Position numbers and translations under genes: made by a program. Under the pieces are notes generated by a model. It did no database searches and was not told the origin of the DNA. It saw only the letters and a list, made by a program, of their open reading frames with translations. Shown piece after piece: positions 22,234 through 32,271 of a DNA stretch of 64,000 bases (positions within the stretch are counted from its first letter, which is position 1; each line of letters begins with the position of its first letter). This DNA comes from Acidobacteriota bacterium (GTDB lineage Bacteria; Acidobacteriota; Holophagae; Holophagales; Holophagaceae): assembly GCA_021794095.1 (NCBI GenBank), contig JAJYRN010000004.1, positions 150,643 through 214,642 of the forward strand, written 5' to 3'.

Positions 22234-22584
22234 TGGAATCTCCAAAGGAACATATCAAAGCAAGGGCCCACCGGGCCCAAGGTAGGAGGTCAGTCATCCG
22301 CTTCGCTCACGAAGCGGCCGGCACCGGCTCCTTGCTGACAATGTTCTTCGAAGACATCCAGACTCCGAGGTCAGATTAGCCAAAAGATCCATGCAAGTGA
22401 AGGAACCTAGGCGCAGGATCCTGTTCTGCGAAATCCCGAAGCCTGCGAGGGAGCCGGCCCTCTCGGTGAGGTCAACATGGGGGCCCCGCCCCTGCCCTCG
22501 ATGACAGATTCGATTCCATGCTCAACTGCTGACCCACGGCCCGGCCATGACCCAACCGGATCTGGATTCCGCCAAAATGGCTGA
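22234..22584. other. non-coding stretch upstream of the methyltransferase
   Basis: About 350 bases without a convincing gene. Two hairpins are visible: GGGCCC-ACC-GGGCCC (22264-22278) and CCGCTTCG-CTCA-CGAAGCGG (22298-22317). Both would lie in the 5' leader of the methyltransferase transcript on the minus strand, or act as terminators for plus-strand reading. The remainder (22320-22584) shows no ribosome-binding site or conserved motif that I recognise. It may be debris of the event that split the SprT-like gene. Confidence 0.5.
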
Positions 22585-22980
22585 ATGATCATCACCCTCC
22601 GCCAGCGGGCCCAGGCCATCCTCGACGCAGTGAACTGGAAGATCCCGGCGCCGCCGGTGGTGTGGTCGCCACGGATGGCGCGGTGCGCGGGGCTCTTCGT
22701 GATCGAGAAGGATTTCCGGGGCAAGTGGCACCCGGAGATCCGCCTCAGCATCCCCCTGCTCCGCCGCCGGGACTGGCCCTGGCCCCAGCCGGTCTGCGGC
22801 ATGCGCTGCCACGACCCCGAACAGGTGCAGCGCCGCATCCTCGAGCACGAACTCATCCACTACAAGCTCTGGATGGACCGGGAGCGGGACTGGGGCCACA
22901 CCGAACGCTTCCGGCGCCTGGCCCTGGAGGCCTTCGGGCACCAGAGCATCACCCACGGCATCGGTACGGAAGGGGAATGA
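22585..22980 (+). CDS. SprT-like zinc metalloprotease domain protein
   Basis: A 131-residue protein with the SprT/YgjP-like metalloprotease motif: HELIHYKLW (HExxH zinc and catalytic residues), then GHTERFRRLA supplying the third histidine. It is short, as single-domain SprT-like proteins are. The first codons repeat the beginning of the truncated copy at 21270. The ATG lies only two codons before the 32-bp repeat, and no clear ribosome-binding site precedes it, so expression in the present form is doubtful. The body of the domain appears intact. Confidence 0.75.
   Translation: MIITLRQRAQAILDAVNWKIPAPPVVWSPRMARCAGLFVIEKDFRGKWHPEIRLSIPLLRRRDWPWPQPVCGMRCHDPEQVQRRILEHELIHYKLWMDRERDWGHTERFRRLALEAFGHQSITHGIGTEGE
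22592..22623 (+). repeat. 32-bp direct repeat, right copy
   Basis: Identical to 21316-21347 and in the same orientation and reading frame. It sits at the start of the intact SprT-like gene and forms the right boundary of the methyltransferase-bearing segment. Confidence 0.9.
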
Positions 22981-23053
22981 TCCCGCGCGCGGCCTCGGCC
23001 TGACTCGCTTCCTGTCTTCGTGGTGAATCGTTTGTTTTGATTGCCAATGGCTA

Positions 23054-23332
23054 TCAGAGTTGCATGACAACACCGGGCAGCTTCTGGATGGCTTCGCGCA
23101 GCGGCGCCTCAGCCTGGCCATGGGGCAGCGTCACCCAGAAGGTGTAGCTAATGAAAGCCCCTTTGCAGTTGGCCTGGTGCTGCTCATCGCCTTCAGCCTG
23201 GGGCCCCAGGTGGGCCAGGATCAGCTCGGCCACCATGCCGGGACGGAGTTCCTCCACCCGCCCGATGACCTTCAGGGGAATGCGCGTGGGATAGGTGACT
23301 TCGGGGCGGCGGCAGGCGTCCATGGGATCCAT
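23054..23332 (-). CDS. DUF493 (YbeD-like) family protein
   Basis: A 92-residue protein matching the DUF493/YbeD ferredoxin-like fold: TYPTRIPLKVIGRVEELRPGM at the start, a CKGAFISYTFWVTL strand pair in the middle, and a C-terminal LREAIQKLPGVVMQL. YbeD-type proteins are thought to be small regulatory domains, with no confirmed function. The start could be 23332 or 23323; neither has a strong ribosome-binding site. It is divergent from the ureohydrolase gene, 37 bases apart, so their promoters must overlap. Confidence 0.8.
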   Translation of the reverse strand: MDPMDACRRPEVTYPTRIPLKVIGRVEELRPGMVAELILAHLGPQAEGDEQHQANCKGAFISYTFWVTLPHGQAEAPLREAIQKLPGVVMQL

Positions 23333-23369
23333 TGTACCGTTTGCTACCCTGGAAGGCTCGAGGTCCGCC

Positions 23370-24230
23370 ATGGCACATGAGTTCGTCACCCCCTTCTTCC
23401 TGGGCTCCTGCGAGCCCGAGGAAGCCGACATCGCCCTCTTCGGTGTCTGCTGGGACGGTACGTCCTCCTTCAAGGCGGGCAGCCGCTTCGCGGGTTTCGC
23501 CGTGCGGGAGGCCTCGTTCGGCATGGAGGAGTTCAGCTTCTACCAGCAGGCCTCCCTGCTGGACATCAAGTATGCGGACTACGGCGACCTGTTCCTCCCG
23601 CCCGGCCAGAAGGCCCGTGTGCTGGACGACATCACCTCCGCCGTGCGGGAAATCCGCGAGAAGGGCCAGTTCCCCATCGCCTTCGGCGGCGAGCACCTGC
23701 TGGCCTATCCGCTGATCATGGAGGCCCACGCGGACCACCCGGACCTGGCCGTGATCCACTTCGACGCCCACGCGGACCTCCGCCCCGACCTCTGGGGCGA
23801 CGAATGGACCCATGCGACCTTCCTCGGCCGCGTGGCCGACCGCATCGGCTACGGGAACCTCAAGCAGTTCGGCATCCGGTCGGGCTCCAAGGAGGAGTGG
23901 GAACTGGCGCGGACCCACGACACCCTGCGCCCCTTCACCGTGGAGGCCCTGCGGGCCCACCTGGACAGCCTGGGCGACCGGCCCATCTACCTCACCCTGG
24001 ACATGGACGTGCTGGACCCCAGCCTCTACCCCGGCACCGGGACACCCGAGCCCGGCGGCATCACCTGGGATCTGCTCATCGCCGGGCTGAAGCTGTTCAA
24101 GGGCCGCCGCCTGGTGGGGATGGACTGCCTGGAGCTGGCGCCCCACTACGACCCCACCGGCGTCTCGGCCATCACCATGGCCAAGACCCTGCGGGAGCTG
24201 ATCATCCTGGCCAGTGGCCGGCAGCGGTAG
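23370..24230 (+). CDS. ureohydrolase (agmatinase/arginase family)
   Basis: A 286-residue Mn-dependent ureohydrolase. The metal-binding blocks are all present: FGGEHLLAYP, IHFDAHADLRPD and DMDVLDPSLYPGTGTPEPGG. The full set of His/Asp ligands suggests an active enzyme. SpeB-type agmatinases convert agmatine to putrescine plus urea; guanidinobutyrase and formimidoylglutamase share the fold, so the substrate is not certain. The ATG at 23370 follows an AGG-containing ribosome-binding site. The gene is followed at once by a PLP decarboxylase. Confidence 0.9.
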   Translation: MAHEFVTPFFLGSCEPEEADIALFGVCWDGTSSFKAGSRFAGFAVREASFGMEEFSFYQQASLLDIKYADYGDLFLPPGQKARVLDDITSAVREIREKGQFPIAFGGEHLLAYPLIMEAHADHPDLAVIHFDAHADLRPDLWGDEWTHATFLGRVADRIGYGNLKQFGIRSGSKEEWELARTHDTLRPFTVEALRAHLDSLGDRPIYLTLDMDVLDPSLYPGTGTPEPGGITWDLLIAGLKLFKGRRLVGMDCLELAPHYDPTGVSAITMAKTLRELIILASGRQR

Positions 24231-24237
24231 CCCGGCC

Positions 24238-25674
24238 GTGTTCGCCCACCTGAAGGAACTCGAAGCGCGCAGCCGGACGCTGGATCCCGGCCCCGAAAGC
24301 CGGGCGGCGCTGTGGGATGCCACCCGCGACTACGGAGAGGCCTTCCTGCGGGCCCTGCCCGAGGCCCCGGCCTTCCTCCTGAAGGACCGGCCCGGGGCCG
24401 GCCTCGCGGATGTGCCCATCTCCGAAGCGGGCCGGGCCTTTCCGGATCTCCTGGCGGCCTTGGCTGAGCACGTGGACGGCGTGGGCGCGAATGGCGCCTC
24501 CGGGCGGCATCTGGCCTTCATTCCGCCCTCGTCCCTGTTCGCAGGGGCCTTGGGGGATCTGCTGGCGGCGATCACCAACCGTTACGCGGGCTACTTCTTC
24601 GCGGGCCCGGGCGCCGTGCGCATGGAGAACCAGATCCTCAGCTGGCTGGCCCGGGAGATGGGCCTGCCGGAGGGCAGTTCCGGCAACCTGGCGGCCGGGG
24701 GCAGCATGGCCCACCTGATCGGCGTCTGTGCGGCCCGGGAGGCGGCGGGGCTGCGGGCCGCGGATTACCCCAAAGCCTGCGTGTACCTCTCGGACCAGGC
24801 CCACCACTGCATCGTCAAAGCCCTGCGCGTGGCTGGCCTGGGCGAAGCACCGGTGCGGAGCATCCCCGTGGATGCGGACTACCGCCTTCGGCCCGAGGCG
24901 CTGGAGGCCGCGATCCAGGCGGATCAGCGGGCGGGCCTCCGCCCCTGGCTGCTGGTGCCCACGGCGGGCACCACCAACACCGGCGCCGTGGATCCCCTGG
25001 AGGCCTGCGCCGATCTCGCCGTGCGGTATGGCCTATGGATGCACACCGACGGCGCCTACGGGGCGGCCTTCGCGCTGACGGTCCCCGGCAAGACCGCCCT
25101 GAAGGGGCTGGAACGGAGCGACAGCCTCGTGGTGGATCCCCACAAGGGGCTGTTCACCCCCCTGGGCCTCGGCGCCGTGCTGGTGCGGCACCTGGAGCCG
25201 CTGCGGAAGGCCCATGCCTTCCAGGCCGACTACCTCCCGTCGCCGCCCGAGGATCTCGAAGAGATGAGCCCCTCGGAGACGACGCTGGAATTCAGCAAGC
25301 ACGCCCGGGCCCTGCGCCTGTGGCTGCCGCTCCAGTTCCACGGGGCGGCGGCCTTCCGGGCGGCCCTGGAGGAGAAGCTGCTCCTGGCCCGTTACGCCTA
25401 CGACCGGCTGCTGCACATGCCGGGGATGGAGGCCGGACCTGCCCCCCAGCTCAGCATCCTGGCCTTCCGGTTCCAGCCTCCGGCCGGGGATGCCGACGCT
25501 TTCAACCAGGCCATCCTCCAGCGGCTGACCTCGGAAGGGCGGGTCTTCCTTAGCGGGACGCGCCTGAACGGCGCCTTCCACCTGCGTCTGGCCATCCTCG
25601 CGGCCCGGACCCATCGGGTCGAGGTGGACGAAGCCCTTGAGGCGCTTGCGCAGGCAGCTGCGGAGCTGGCCTAG
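24238..25674 (+). CDS. PLP-dependent group II amino-acid decarboxylase
   Basis: About 478 residues, fold type I PLP enzyme of the aromatic-amino-acid/glutamate decarboxylase group. Visible blocks are GSMAHLIGVCAAREAA, YLSDQAHHCIVKALRV, VPTAGTTNTGAVDPLE, the PLP-aspartate in MHTDGAYGAAFAL and the PLP-lysine in VVDPHKGLFTPLG. It starts with GTG at 24238, 7 bases after the ureohydrolase stop; an in-frame GTG at 24214 inside the upstream gene is an alternative. Next to a ureohydrolase it may act in polyamine or amine formation. The substrate, and decarboxylation rather than another PLP reaction, are inferred. Confidence 0.88.
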   Translation: MFAHLKELEARSRTLDPGPESRAALWDATRDYGEAFLRALPEAPAFLLKDRPGAGLADVPISEAGRAFPDLLAALAEHVDGVGANGASGRHLAFIPPSSLFAGALGDLLAAITNRYAGYFFAGPGAVRMENQILSWLAREMGLPEGSSGNLAAGGSMAHLIGVCAAREAAGLRAADYPKACVYLSDQAHHCIVKALRVAGLGEAPVRSIPVDADYRLRPEALEAAIQADQRAGLRPWLLVPTAGTTNTGAVDPLEACADLAVRYGLWMHTDGAYGAAFALTVPGKTALKGLERSDSLVVDPHKGLFTPLGLGAVLVRHLEPLRKAHAFQADYLPSPPEDLEEMSPSETTLEFSKHARALRLWLPLQFHGAAAFRAALEEKLLLARYAYDRLLHMPGMEAGPAPQLSILAFRFQPPAGDADAFNQAILQRLTSEGRVFLSGTRLNGAFHLRLAILAARTHRVEVDEALEALAQAAAELA

Positions 25675-25676
25675 CC

Positions 25677-25952
25677 CTACTTCACTTCGATCGCGCGCAG
25701 ATCCTTGCCCGGCTTGAAGCGGATGCTCTTCCCCTTGGGGATCTGCACACTGGCACCGGTCTTGATGTTCCGGCCCATGCCTCGCTTCCGGGGCCGCGGC
25801 TCGAACACGCCGAAGCCGCGAATCTCGATGCGATGCCCGTTGAGGAGCGCATCCTTCAGCCGCTCCGTCAGGAGGTCCACCACCTGGAGGGCGGTGGCGC
25901 GGGAACAGGGATACACCTTCATCAACGCGTTGGCGATGTCGATCTTGATCAT
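25677..25952 (-). CDS. HU/IHF-family DNA-binding protein
   Basis: A 91-residue nucleoid protein. It has the N-terminal helical dimerisation part (DIANALMKVYPCSRATALQVVDLLTE) and the beta-arm region with the family signature GFGVFEPRPRKRGMGRNIKTG followed by IPKGKSIRFKPGKDLR. It binds and bends DNA. A GAGG ribosome-binding site precedes the ATG. It ends 2 bases from the convergent decarboxylase gene. It contains the only ATC-GAC isoleucine-aspartate pair that I noticed in the window. HU and IHF subtypes cannot be separated by eye. Confidence 0.93.
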   Translation of the reverse strand: MIKIDIANALMKVYPCSRATALQVVDLLTERLKDALLNGHRIEIRGFGVFEPRPRKRGMGRNIKTGASVQIPKGKSIRFKPGKDLRAIEVK

Positions 25953-26002
25953 CGGCGGACCTCGGGAGCAGGGACGGGAGAGCCAGAATAGAGGAAGGAC
26001 CC

Positions 26003-27253
26003 CTAGCGTGCCAGGGTGATTTTCACGTCCGTGGGCGGCGACATGGGCATGGGCATGCCGGGGGCCGGCGGATGGATGGAGGGAGCAGGCGCCGCCGGCT
26101 GGGCCGGGGCCCCTTCCCGCCCCTGGCCCTGGGCGATGGACATGCCCCGTTCCATGTTGGTCTTGGACATGTCCGATGTGGCCATGACGCCCTCCAGCCG
26201 GAGCTTGAACTCACCGACGTTGGAGGCGCGCAGCAGGGCCTCCTCCTCGGTGATGAGGCCCTGGCGCAGCAGGAAGAAGAGGCTCTGGTCGAACGTCTGC
26301 ATCCCGTACTGGGCGGTGCCCGACGCGATGACATCCCGGAGCATCTTGGTCTTTTCCTTGTCCTCGATGCAGGACCGGACGGTCTCCGTGGCCACCATGA
26401 CCTCCACGGCGGGCACTCGGCCCTGGCCATCAGCCCGGGGCACGAGGCGCTGGGAAATGACCCCCTTGAGCACACCGGACAGCTGAAGGCGGATCTGCTT
26501 CTGGTGGTGGGGCGGGAAGACGGAAATGACGCGGTTGATGGTTTCCGTGGCATCCAGCGTATGCAGGGTGCTGAACACCAGGTGCCCCGTCTCCGCCGCA
26601 TGGAGGGCCGTCTCGATGGTCTCCAGGTCGCGCATCTCGCCCACGAGGATCACATCGGGATCCTGGCGGAGCGCGGCCCTGAGGGCGGTGGCGAAGCTCC
26701 GGCAGTCGGCCTCCACCTCGCGCTGGTTGATGATGCTCAGGTTGTCCCGGTGCAGATACTCGATCGGATCCTCGATGGTGAGGATGTGCTCCGTGCGGGT
26801 GGCGTTGATCAGGTCAATCATGGCCGCGAGGGTGGTGGATTTGCCCGAGCCGGTGGTGCCCGTCACGAGCACCAGCCCCCGCTGCTCCTGGCAGATGGTC
26901 TTCAGGGCCTTCGGCAGCATCAGGTCGTCAATGGTGTAGATCTTCCGGGGGATCACGCGCAGCACCAGGCCCACAGTGCCGCGCTGGTTGAAGATGTTGC
27001 AGCGGAAGCGGCCCAGGGACGGCACCGAGTAGGCCAGATCGAGGTCCAGGTTCTCCTTGAATTTGGCCTTCTGCTTGTCGCTGGCCATGATCGCGTAGGC
27101 CATGGCGATGGTGTCTTCCTGCACCAGCCGCTTGAACTGGGTGAGGGGCGTGAGCTTGCCCCGGATGCGGGCAATGGGGTGGTTGCCGACCTTCAGGTGG
27201 AGGTCGCTGGCGCCCTGCTCGCAGACCACGGTGAGCAGTTCATTGATGTGCAT
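26003..27253 (-). CDS. pilT: PilT-family twitching-motility ATPase
   Basis: A 416-residue hexameric secretion-type ATPase of the PilT/PilU family, which powers type IV pilus retraction. It has an N-terminal PAS-like region (ASDLHLKVGNHPIARIRG), Walker A GTTGSGKST, the Asp box TIEDPIEYLHRDN, Walker B VGEMRDLETIETAL and the His box TLHTLDATETINR. Family members are about 345-380 residues; here an extra 45-residue tail rich in Pro, Ala, Gly and Met follows the core. No pilin or other pil genes are in the window. A GGGAG ribosome-binding site precedes the ATG. Confidence 0.93.
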   Translation of the reverse strand: MHINELLTVVCEQGASDLHLKVGNHPIARIRGKLTPLTQFKRLVQEDTIAMAYAIMASDKQKAKFKENLDLDLAYSVPSLGRFRCNIFNQRGTVGLVLRVIPRKIYTIDDLMLPKALKTICQEQRGLVLVTGTTGSGKSTTLAAMIDLINATRTEHILTIEDPIEYLHRDNLSIINQREVEADCRSFATALRAALRQDPDVILVGEMRDLETIETALHAAETGHLVFSTLHTLDATETINRVISVFPPHHQKQIRLQLSGVLKGVISQRLVPRADGQGRVPAVEVMVATETVRSCIEDKEKTKMLRDVIASGTAQYGMQTFDQSLFFLLRQGLITEEEALLRASNVGEFKLRLEGVMATSDMSKTNMERGMSIAQGQGREGAPAQPAAPAPSIHPPAPGMPMPMSPPTDVKITLAR

Positions 27254-27401
27254 GACGTTCTCCCGGGGAGGGTTCGACCATCATACGCCCCGCGGCGGGG
27301 TGGGCGAGGGATAACCCACGATTTCACCTCGGAAATGGGCGGGGATTCATGTAAAATCGAGGGTTCTGCCCGGCCCGTGCCTGGGCCGCCCCGGGAGCCC
27401 G

Positions 27402-29228
<1,827 letters not shown>

Positions 29229-29246
29229 CGCTGGCATGATGCCGGG

Positions 29247-29948
29247 GTGACCGAAGCCCTCCCCTACACCGCGCCGCCCCGCTCGACCTTCTGGCAGAAG
29301 CTCGGGCCGGGCGGGCTTGCGTCCTTCCTGCTGGCGGCGGGCGGAAGCCTCCTGCTGCTGGGCCTGCCCGTCGGGTGGCGGCTGCGCCGGGTTCTGCGGG
29401 AAGCCACCGGGGATCCCCTCGAACCCGCCGATGCCATCCTCGTGCTGGGCCGGCGGCTCCAGGCGGACCGCCCTACGGTGGTGTTCGAAGCGCGCCTGGC
29501 CCACGCCGCCGACCTCTGGCGCCGCGGCCTGGCCCCCCGGATCCTCGTGGCAGGCGGCATCACGGGTGGGGCATCGCGCAGCGAGGCCGAAGCCGGACGC
29601 GCCTGGCTCCTGGAGCACGGCCTCCCGGCCGGATCGGTACAAACGGAAGACCAGAGCCAGCACACCCTGGAGAACCTTTTCCTGCTCCGGCAGACCCTCC
29701 GGGAGGAAGGCTGCCACCAGGTCATCCTGGTCTCCGATGGGCTCCACCTCGCCCGGGCCGGAGCCCTGGCCAAAGGGCTGGGCCTGGAGGTCCGCTGCAG
29801 CGCTGCTCCGGGTTGCCCGCCAACGCCGGGGTCCCTGGCCTGGTACCGGCGGGCGGTGGTCGAGGCCTTCTTCCTGCACTGGTACCACACCGGCCTGGCC
29901 TACAGCCGGGCCATCCGGTCCCGCAGGCAACTAGAGCGGGTGACCTGA
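29247..29948 (+). CDS. YdcF-like DUF218 envelope protein
   Basis: A 233-residue protein with one N-terminal membrane helix (LASFLLAAGGSLLLLGLPVGW) and a DUF218/YdcF domain: PADAILVLGRRLQADRP, RILVAGGITGG, a SEAEAGRAWLLEHGLP block, TLENLFLLRQTLREEG and VILVSDGLHLARAGALA. The family contains SanA and ElyC, linked to envelope integrity and lipid-carrier metabolism. The GTG start is 18 bases after typA. Function beyond the family level is unknown. Confidence 0.85.
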   Translation: MTEALPYTAPPRSTFWQKLGPGGLASFLLAAGGSLLLLGLPVGWRLRRVLREATGDPLEPADAILVLGRRLQADRPTVVFEARLAHAADLWRRGLAPRILVAGGITGGASRSEAEAGRAWLLEHGLPAGSVQTEDQSQHTLENLFLLRQTLREEGCHQVILVSDGLHLARAGALAKGLGLEVRCSAAPGCPPTPGSLAWYRRAVVEAFFLHWYHTGLAYSRAIRSRRQLERVT

Positions 29949-30020
29949 AGAATCCGCGCCCATCCACGGGAGTCATCCTCGCTCCCGGGACCGCCGAAAG
30001 AGTAGGCACCGGAGGCCTGC

Positions 30021-31115
30021 GTGCCCGCTCCCCAGCCCACCCGGCGGTTCGTCCGCCGTTCCCCGAAGGCCCAGGCCAGCCTGGATCGCCTCGCGGATGC
30101 GATCCACACCCTGCATCAGGCCAGCGCCGCAGGGGATCCGCTCCTGATCGCCCGGGGTCTGGAGGTGCTGGCGGAGCACCTGGGAGGCAGCCTGGCCACC
30201 CTGGTCACCATTGCCGGCACCACCATGGATACCCGCTGGTGGCATCCCGAATCACCGGAGGCCACGGCGCCGGAGCCCATCCGCCCCCTCTGCGAGTGGC
30301 TGGCCGGGCATCCGGACCGCATGTTGGTGATCCAGGACATGGAAGACGGACCCCACCTGAAGGATGGCGCGGACCTTCGCCTGCTCGCCCACCGGGCCGC
30401 CCTGGCCAGCACCCTCCACCAGAACGGCGGCATCCAGGCGCTCCTGTTCGTCTTCTTCGACCAGCCCCGCGCCTTCACCCGCATGGATTTCGCCCTGCTG
30501 GAAACCGTCGGCGGCTTCCTCGGGCGGATGCTGGAATCCGAGGATCTGAAGCAGTCCGTCGCCCGCCTCGAGGATGCCCTGGCGATCACCCAGGCGGTCA
30601 TGCAGGACAGCGCCACCCGGGATCCGGACACCGACTTGCCCAACCGGCACTACCTGGAGATCTGGGAGAAGGCGCTGCTGGGCCTGGAGGACCGTCCCGC
30701 CAGCCTGGTGGTGGCGGAATGCCGCTTCCGTCTCGACGACGGAAACGCGCGCACCCGGCTCCGGCAGGCGGCCGAAAGCGTGCGGGCGAGCGATCTGGTG
30801 GTGCGCATGGGCCAGGACCGCTTCCAGGTAATCCTCCGTCAGACGCCGCGGCATCGCGCGGATCTCCAGTTACATCGCTTCCTGAGCCACCTCGGGGGCG
30901 CTCCCATGGGCGCCACCCTGTGGATCCCGGGCCCGAAAGGGCTGCCCCTCGCCTCCTGCAACGCGCTGCTCCAGGAGGCCCTCGAGGACAGCCTGCGCAT
31001 GGTGATTCCGAACCTGGTCTGGCGCCTGCCAGCCCTCGCAGCGGAAGCGCCGGTCCCGCCGGATCCGTCCGGAAAACCGCGCCCCTGGCAGCCACCCGTG
31101 CTCCGGCGGACCTGA
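30021..31115 (+). CDS. GAF protein with degenerate GGDEF domain
   Basis: A 364-residue cytoplasmic protein. Residues about 20-175 look like a GAF sensor domain (HTLHQASAAGDPLLIARGLEVL through MDFALLETVGGFLGRML). A short helix leads to a GGDEF-like domain that begins correctly (DPDTDLPNRHYLE). The domain lacks the central substrate-binding stretch, and its signature reads GQDRF (residues 264-268). It is therefore unlikely to make cyclic-di-GMP and may be a receptor or scaffold. A GGAGG ribosome-binding site precedes the GTG start. It is followed 22 bases later by rsmI. Confidence 0.8.
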   Translation: MPAPQPTRRFVRRSPKAQASLDRLADAIHTLHQASAAGDPLLIARGLEVLAEHLGGSLATLVTIAGTTMDTRWWHPESPEATAPEPIRPLCEWLAGHPDRMLVIQDMEDGPHLKDGADLRLLAHRAALASTLHQNGGIQALLFVFFDQPRAFTRMDFALLETVGGFLGRMLESEDLKQSVARLEDALAITQAVMQDSATRDPDTDLPNRHYLEIWEKALLGLEDRPASLVVAECRFRLDDGNARTRLRQAAESVRASDLVVRMGQDRFQVILRQTPRHRADLQLHRFLSHLGGAPMGATLWIPGPKGLPLASCNALLQEALEDSLRMVIPNLVWRLPALAAEAPVPPDPSGKPRPWQPPVLRRT

Positions 31116-31137
31116 GGGCTGCCAGACTGGAAGCACC

Positions 31138-31989
31138 ATGACTGGCCACTTGATCCTTGTCCCCACGCCCATCGGGAACCTCGGCGACCTCACACACCGG
31201 GCGGAGGAGGCCCTCGCCCAGGCGGACCTGGTGGCCTGCGAGGACACGCGCCGCACCGGGAAGCTGCTGGCGCACCTGGAGCTGGAGAAGCCACTGCTGC
31301 GCTTCGATGACCACGCGGGCACGGAAGCCTTCGGCCGGCTCGCCGCCGAACTGGCCGCCGGCCGCACCGTGGCCTACTGCAGCGATGCCGGGATGCCCGG
31401 CATCAACGATCCCGGCTTCGAGATTGCCCGGGCCGCCCGGGCCCAGGGGGCCGAGGTTACGGTGCTGCCCGGCGCCTCCGCGGTCCTCCTGGCGGTGGTG
31501 GCTTCGGGCCTGCCCACCCATGCCTTCAGCTTCTGGGGCTACCTCCCGAACCGCGGCGAACCGCGGCGAACCCTTCTGAAAAAGCTGGGCGCCGAAGAGG
31601 AAACGGTGGTGGTCTTCGAGACACCCCACCGCATCCGCGAAACCCTGGCGGACCTGGACGCCCTGCTGCCCGACCGGGAGATCGCCCTCGGGCGCGAACT
31701 CACCAAGCTCCATGAGACGTGGTACCGCGGCACGCCGTCGCAGGTGCGGACGCAGCTCGGCTCTGAGGACCGGGGCGAGCTGGTGCTGGTCCTGGCCGGG
31801 GCCGGCGCCAAGCGGCTGGTGACGGAGGCCGCCGCTGCCTTTGATGGCGCCACCCTGCCGGACTGGGCCCGCGCCTACCTGAGCGCCGCGCGCGAGGGTG
31901 GCATGACCCTCCGCGAAGCCGTGAAGCCCCTCGCCCGGCACCTGGGCGTCAGCGCCTCGGACCTCTACCGGCTGGCTGCCGGGGAGTGA
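31138..31989 (+). CDS. rsmI: 16S rRNA (cytidine-1402-2'-O)-methyltransferase
   Basis: A 283-residue tetrapyrrole-methylase-fold enzyme that methylates C1402 in the decoding centre of 16S rRNA. The RsmI blocks are clear: LILVPTPIGNLGDLTHRA at the start, ACEDTRRTGKLL, DAGMPGINDPG, VTVLPGASAVLLAVVASGLP, FWGYLPNRGEPRR, FETPHRIRETL and ALGRELTKLHETWYRGT. The length and both ends fit the family. Confidence 0.96.
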   Translation: MTGHLILVPTPIGNLGDLTHRAEEALAQADLVACEDTRRTGKLLAHLELEKPLLRFDDHAGTEAFGRLAAELAAGRTVAYCSDAGMPGINDPGFEIARAARAQGAEVTVLPGASAVLLAVVASGLPTHAFSFWGYLPNRGEPRRTLLKKLGAEEETVVVFETPHRIRETLADLDALLPDREIALGRELTKLHETWYRGTPSQVRTQLGSEDRGELVLVLAGAGAKRLVTEAAAAFDGATLPDWARAYLSAAREGGMTLREAVKPLARHLGVSASDLYRLAAGE

Positions 31990-32146
31990 TTTGCCGGTTT
32001 GTCAAGTCAAGGACTCAGGATCGGAACCGGGCCAGAGGGCACCGGATTCCCTGCCGGCGCTGGTTTTGCCGGTGATGGCCGGCCTCTATTCATCATTCCA
32101 CCCACGGGTCATCAACGTGCGTTCATCACAAAAAAACCCCTGCTTG

Positions 32147-32175
32147 TTGTGGGCAAGGATTCCGGAGCGTAGATT
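32147..32175 (+). promoter_or_regulatory. candidate sigma-70-type promoter of the hox operon
   Basis: TTGTGG (32147-32152) and TAGATT (32170-32175) are separated by exactly 17 bases and lie about 97 bases before the hoxF start. The 282-base gap between rsmI and hoxF is the only sizeable non-coding stretch before the hydrogenase genes, so a promoter is expected here. The match to consensus is moderate. A CTTG...CAAG dyad overlaps the -35 and could be an operator. Confidence 0.35.
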
Positions 32176-32271
32176 GCCGATGCCTCGGTAATCTTTGAAT
32201 TCATCCCTTGTCCAGGATCCCGAGGCGCATCGCCCAACCGCGATGCCCGCCCTGGCCCAAGGGAGGTGTCC

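Noticed and set aside
22281..22345. A tRNA-like pattern of stems in the non-coding stretch near the methyltransferase
   Set aside because: There is no T-loop GTTCRA sequence, no acceptor pairing of 7 bp and no plausible anticodon arm.
27329..27357. A complete typA promoter
   Set aside because: TAAAAT at 27352 is a good -10, but no acceptable -35 lies 16-18 bases upstream, so it was not listed as a feature.
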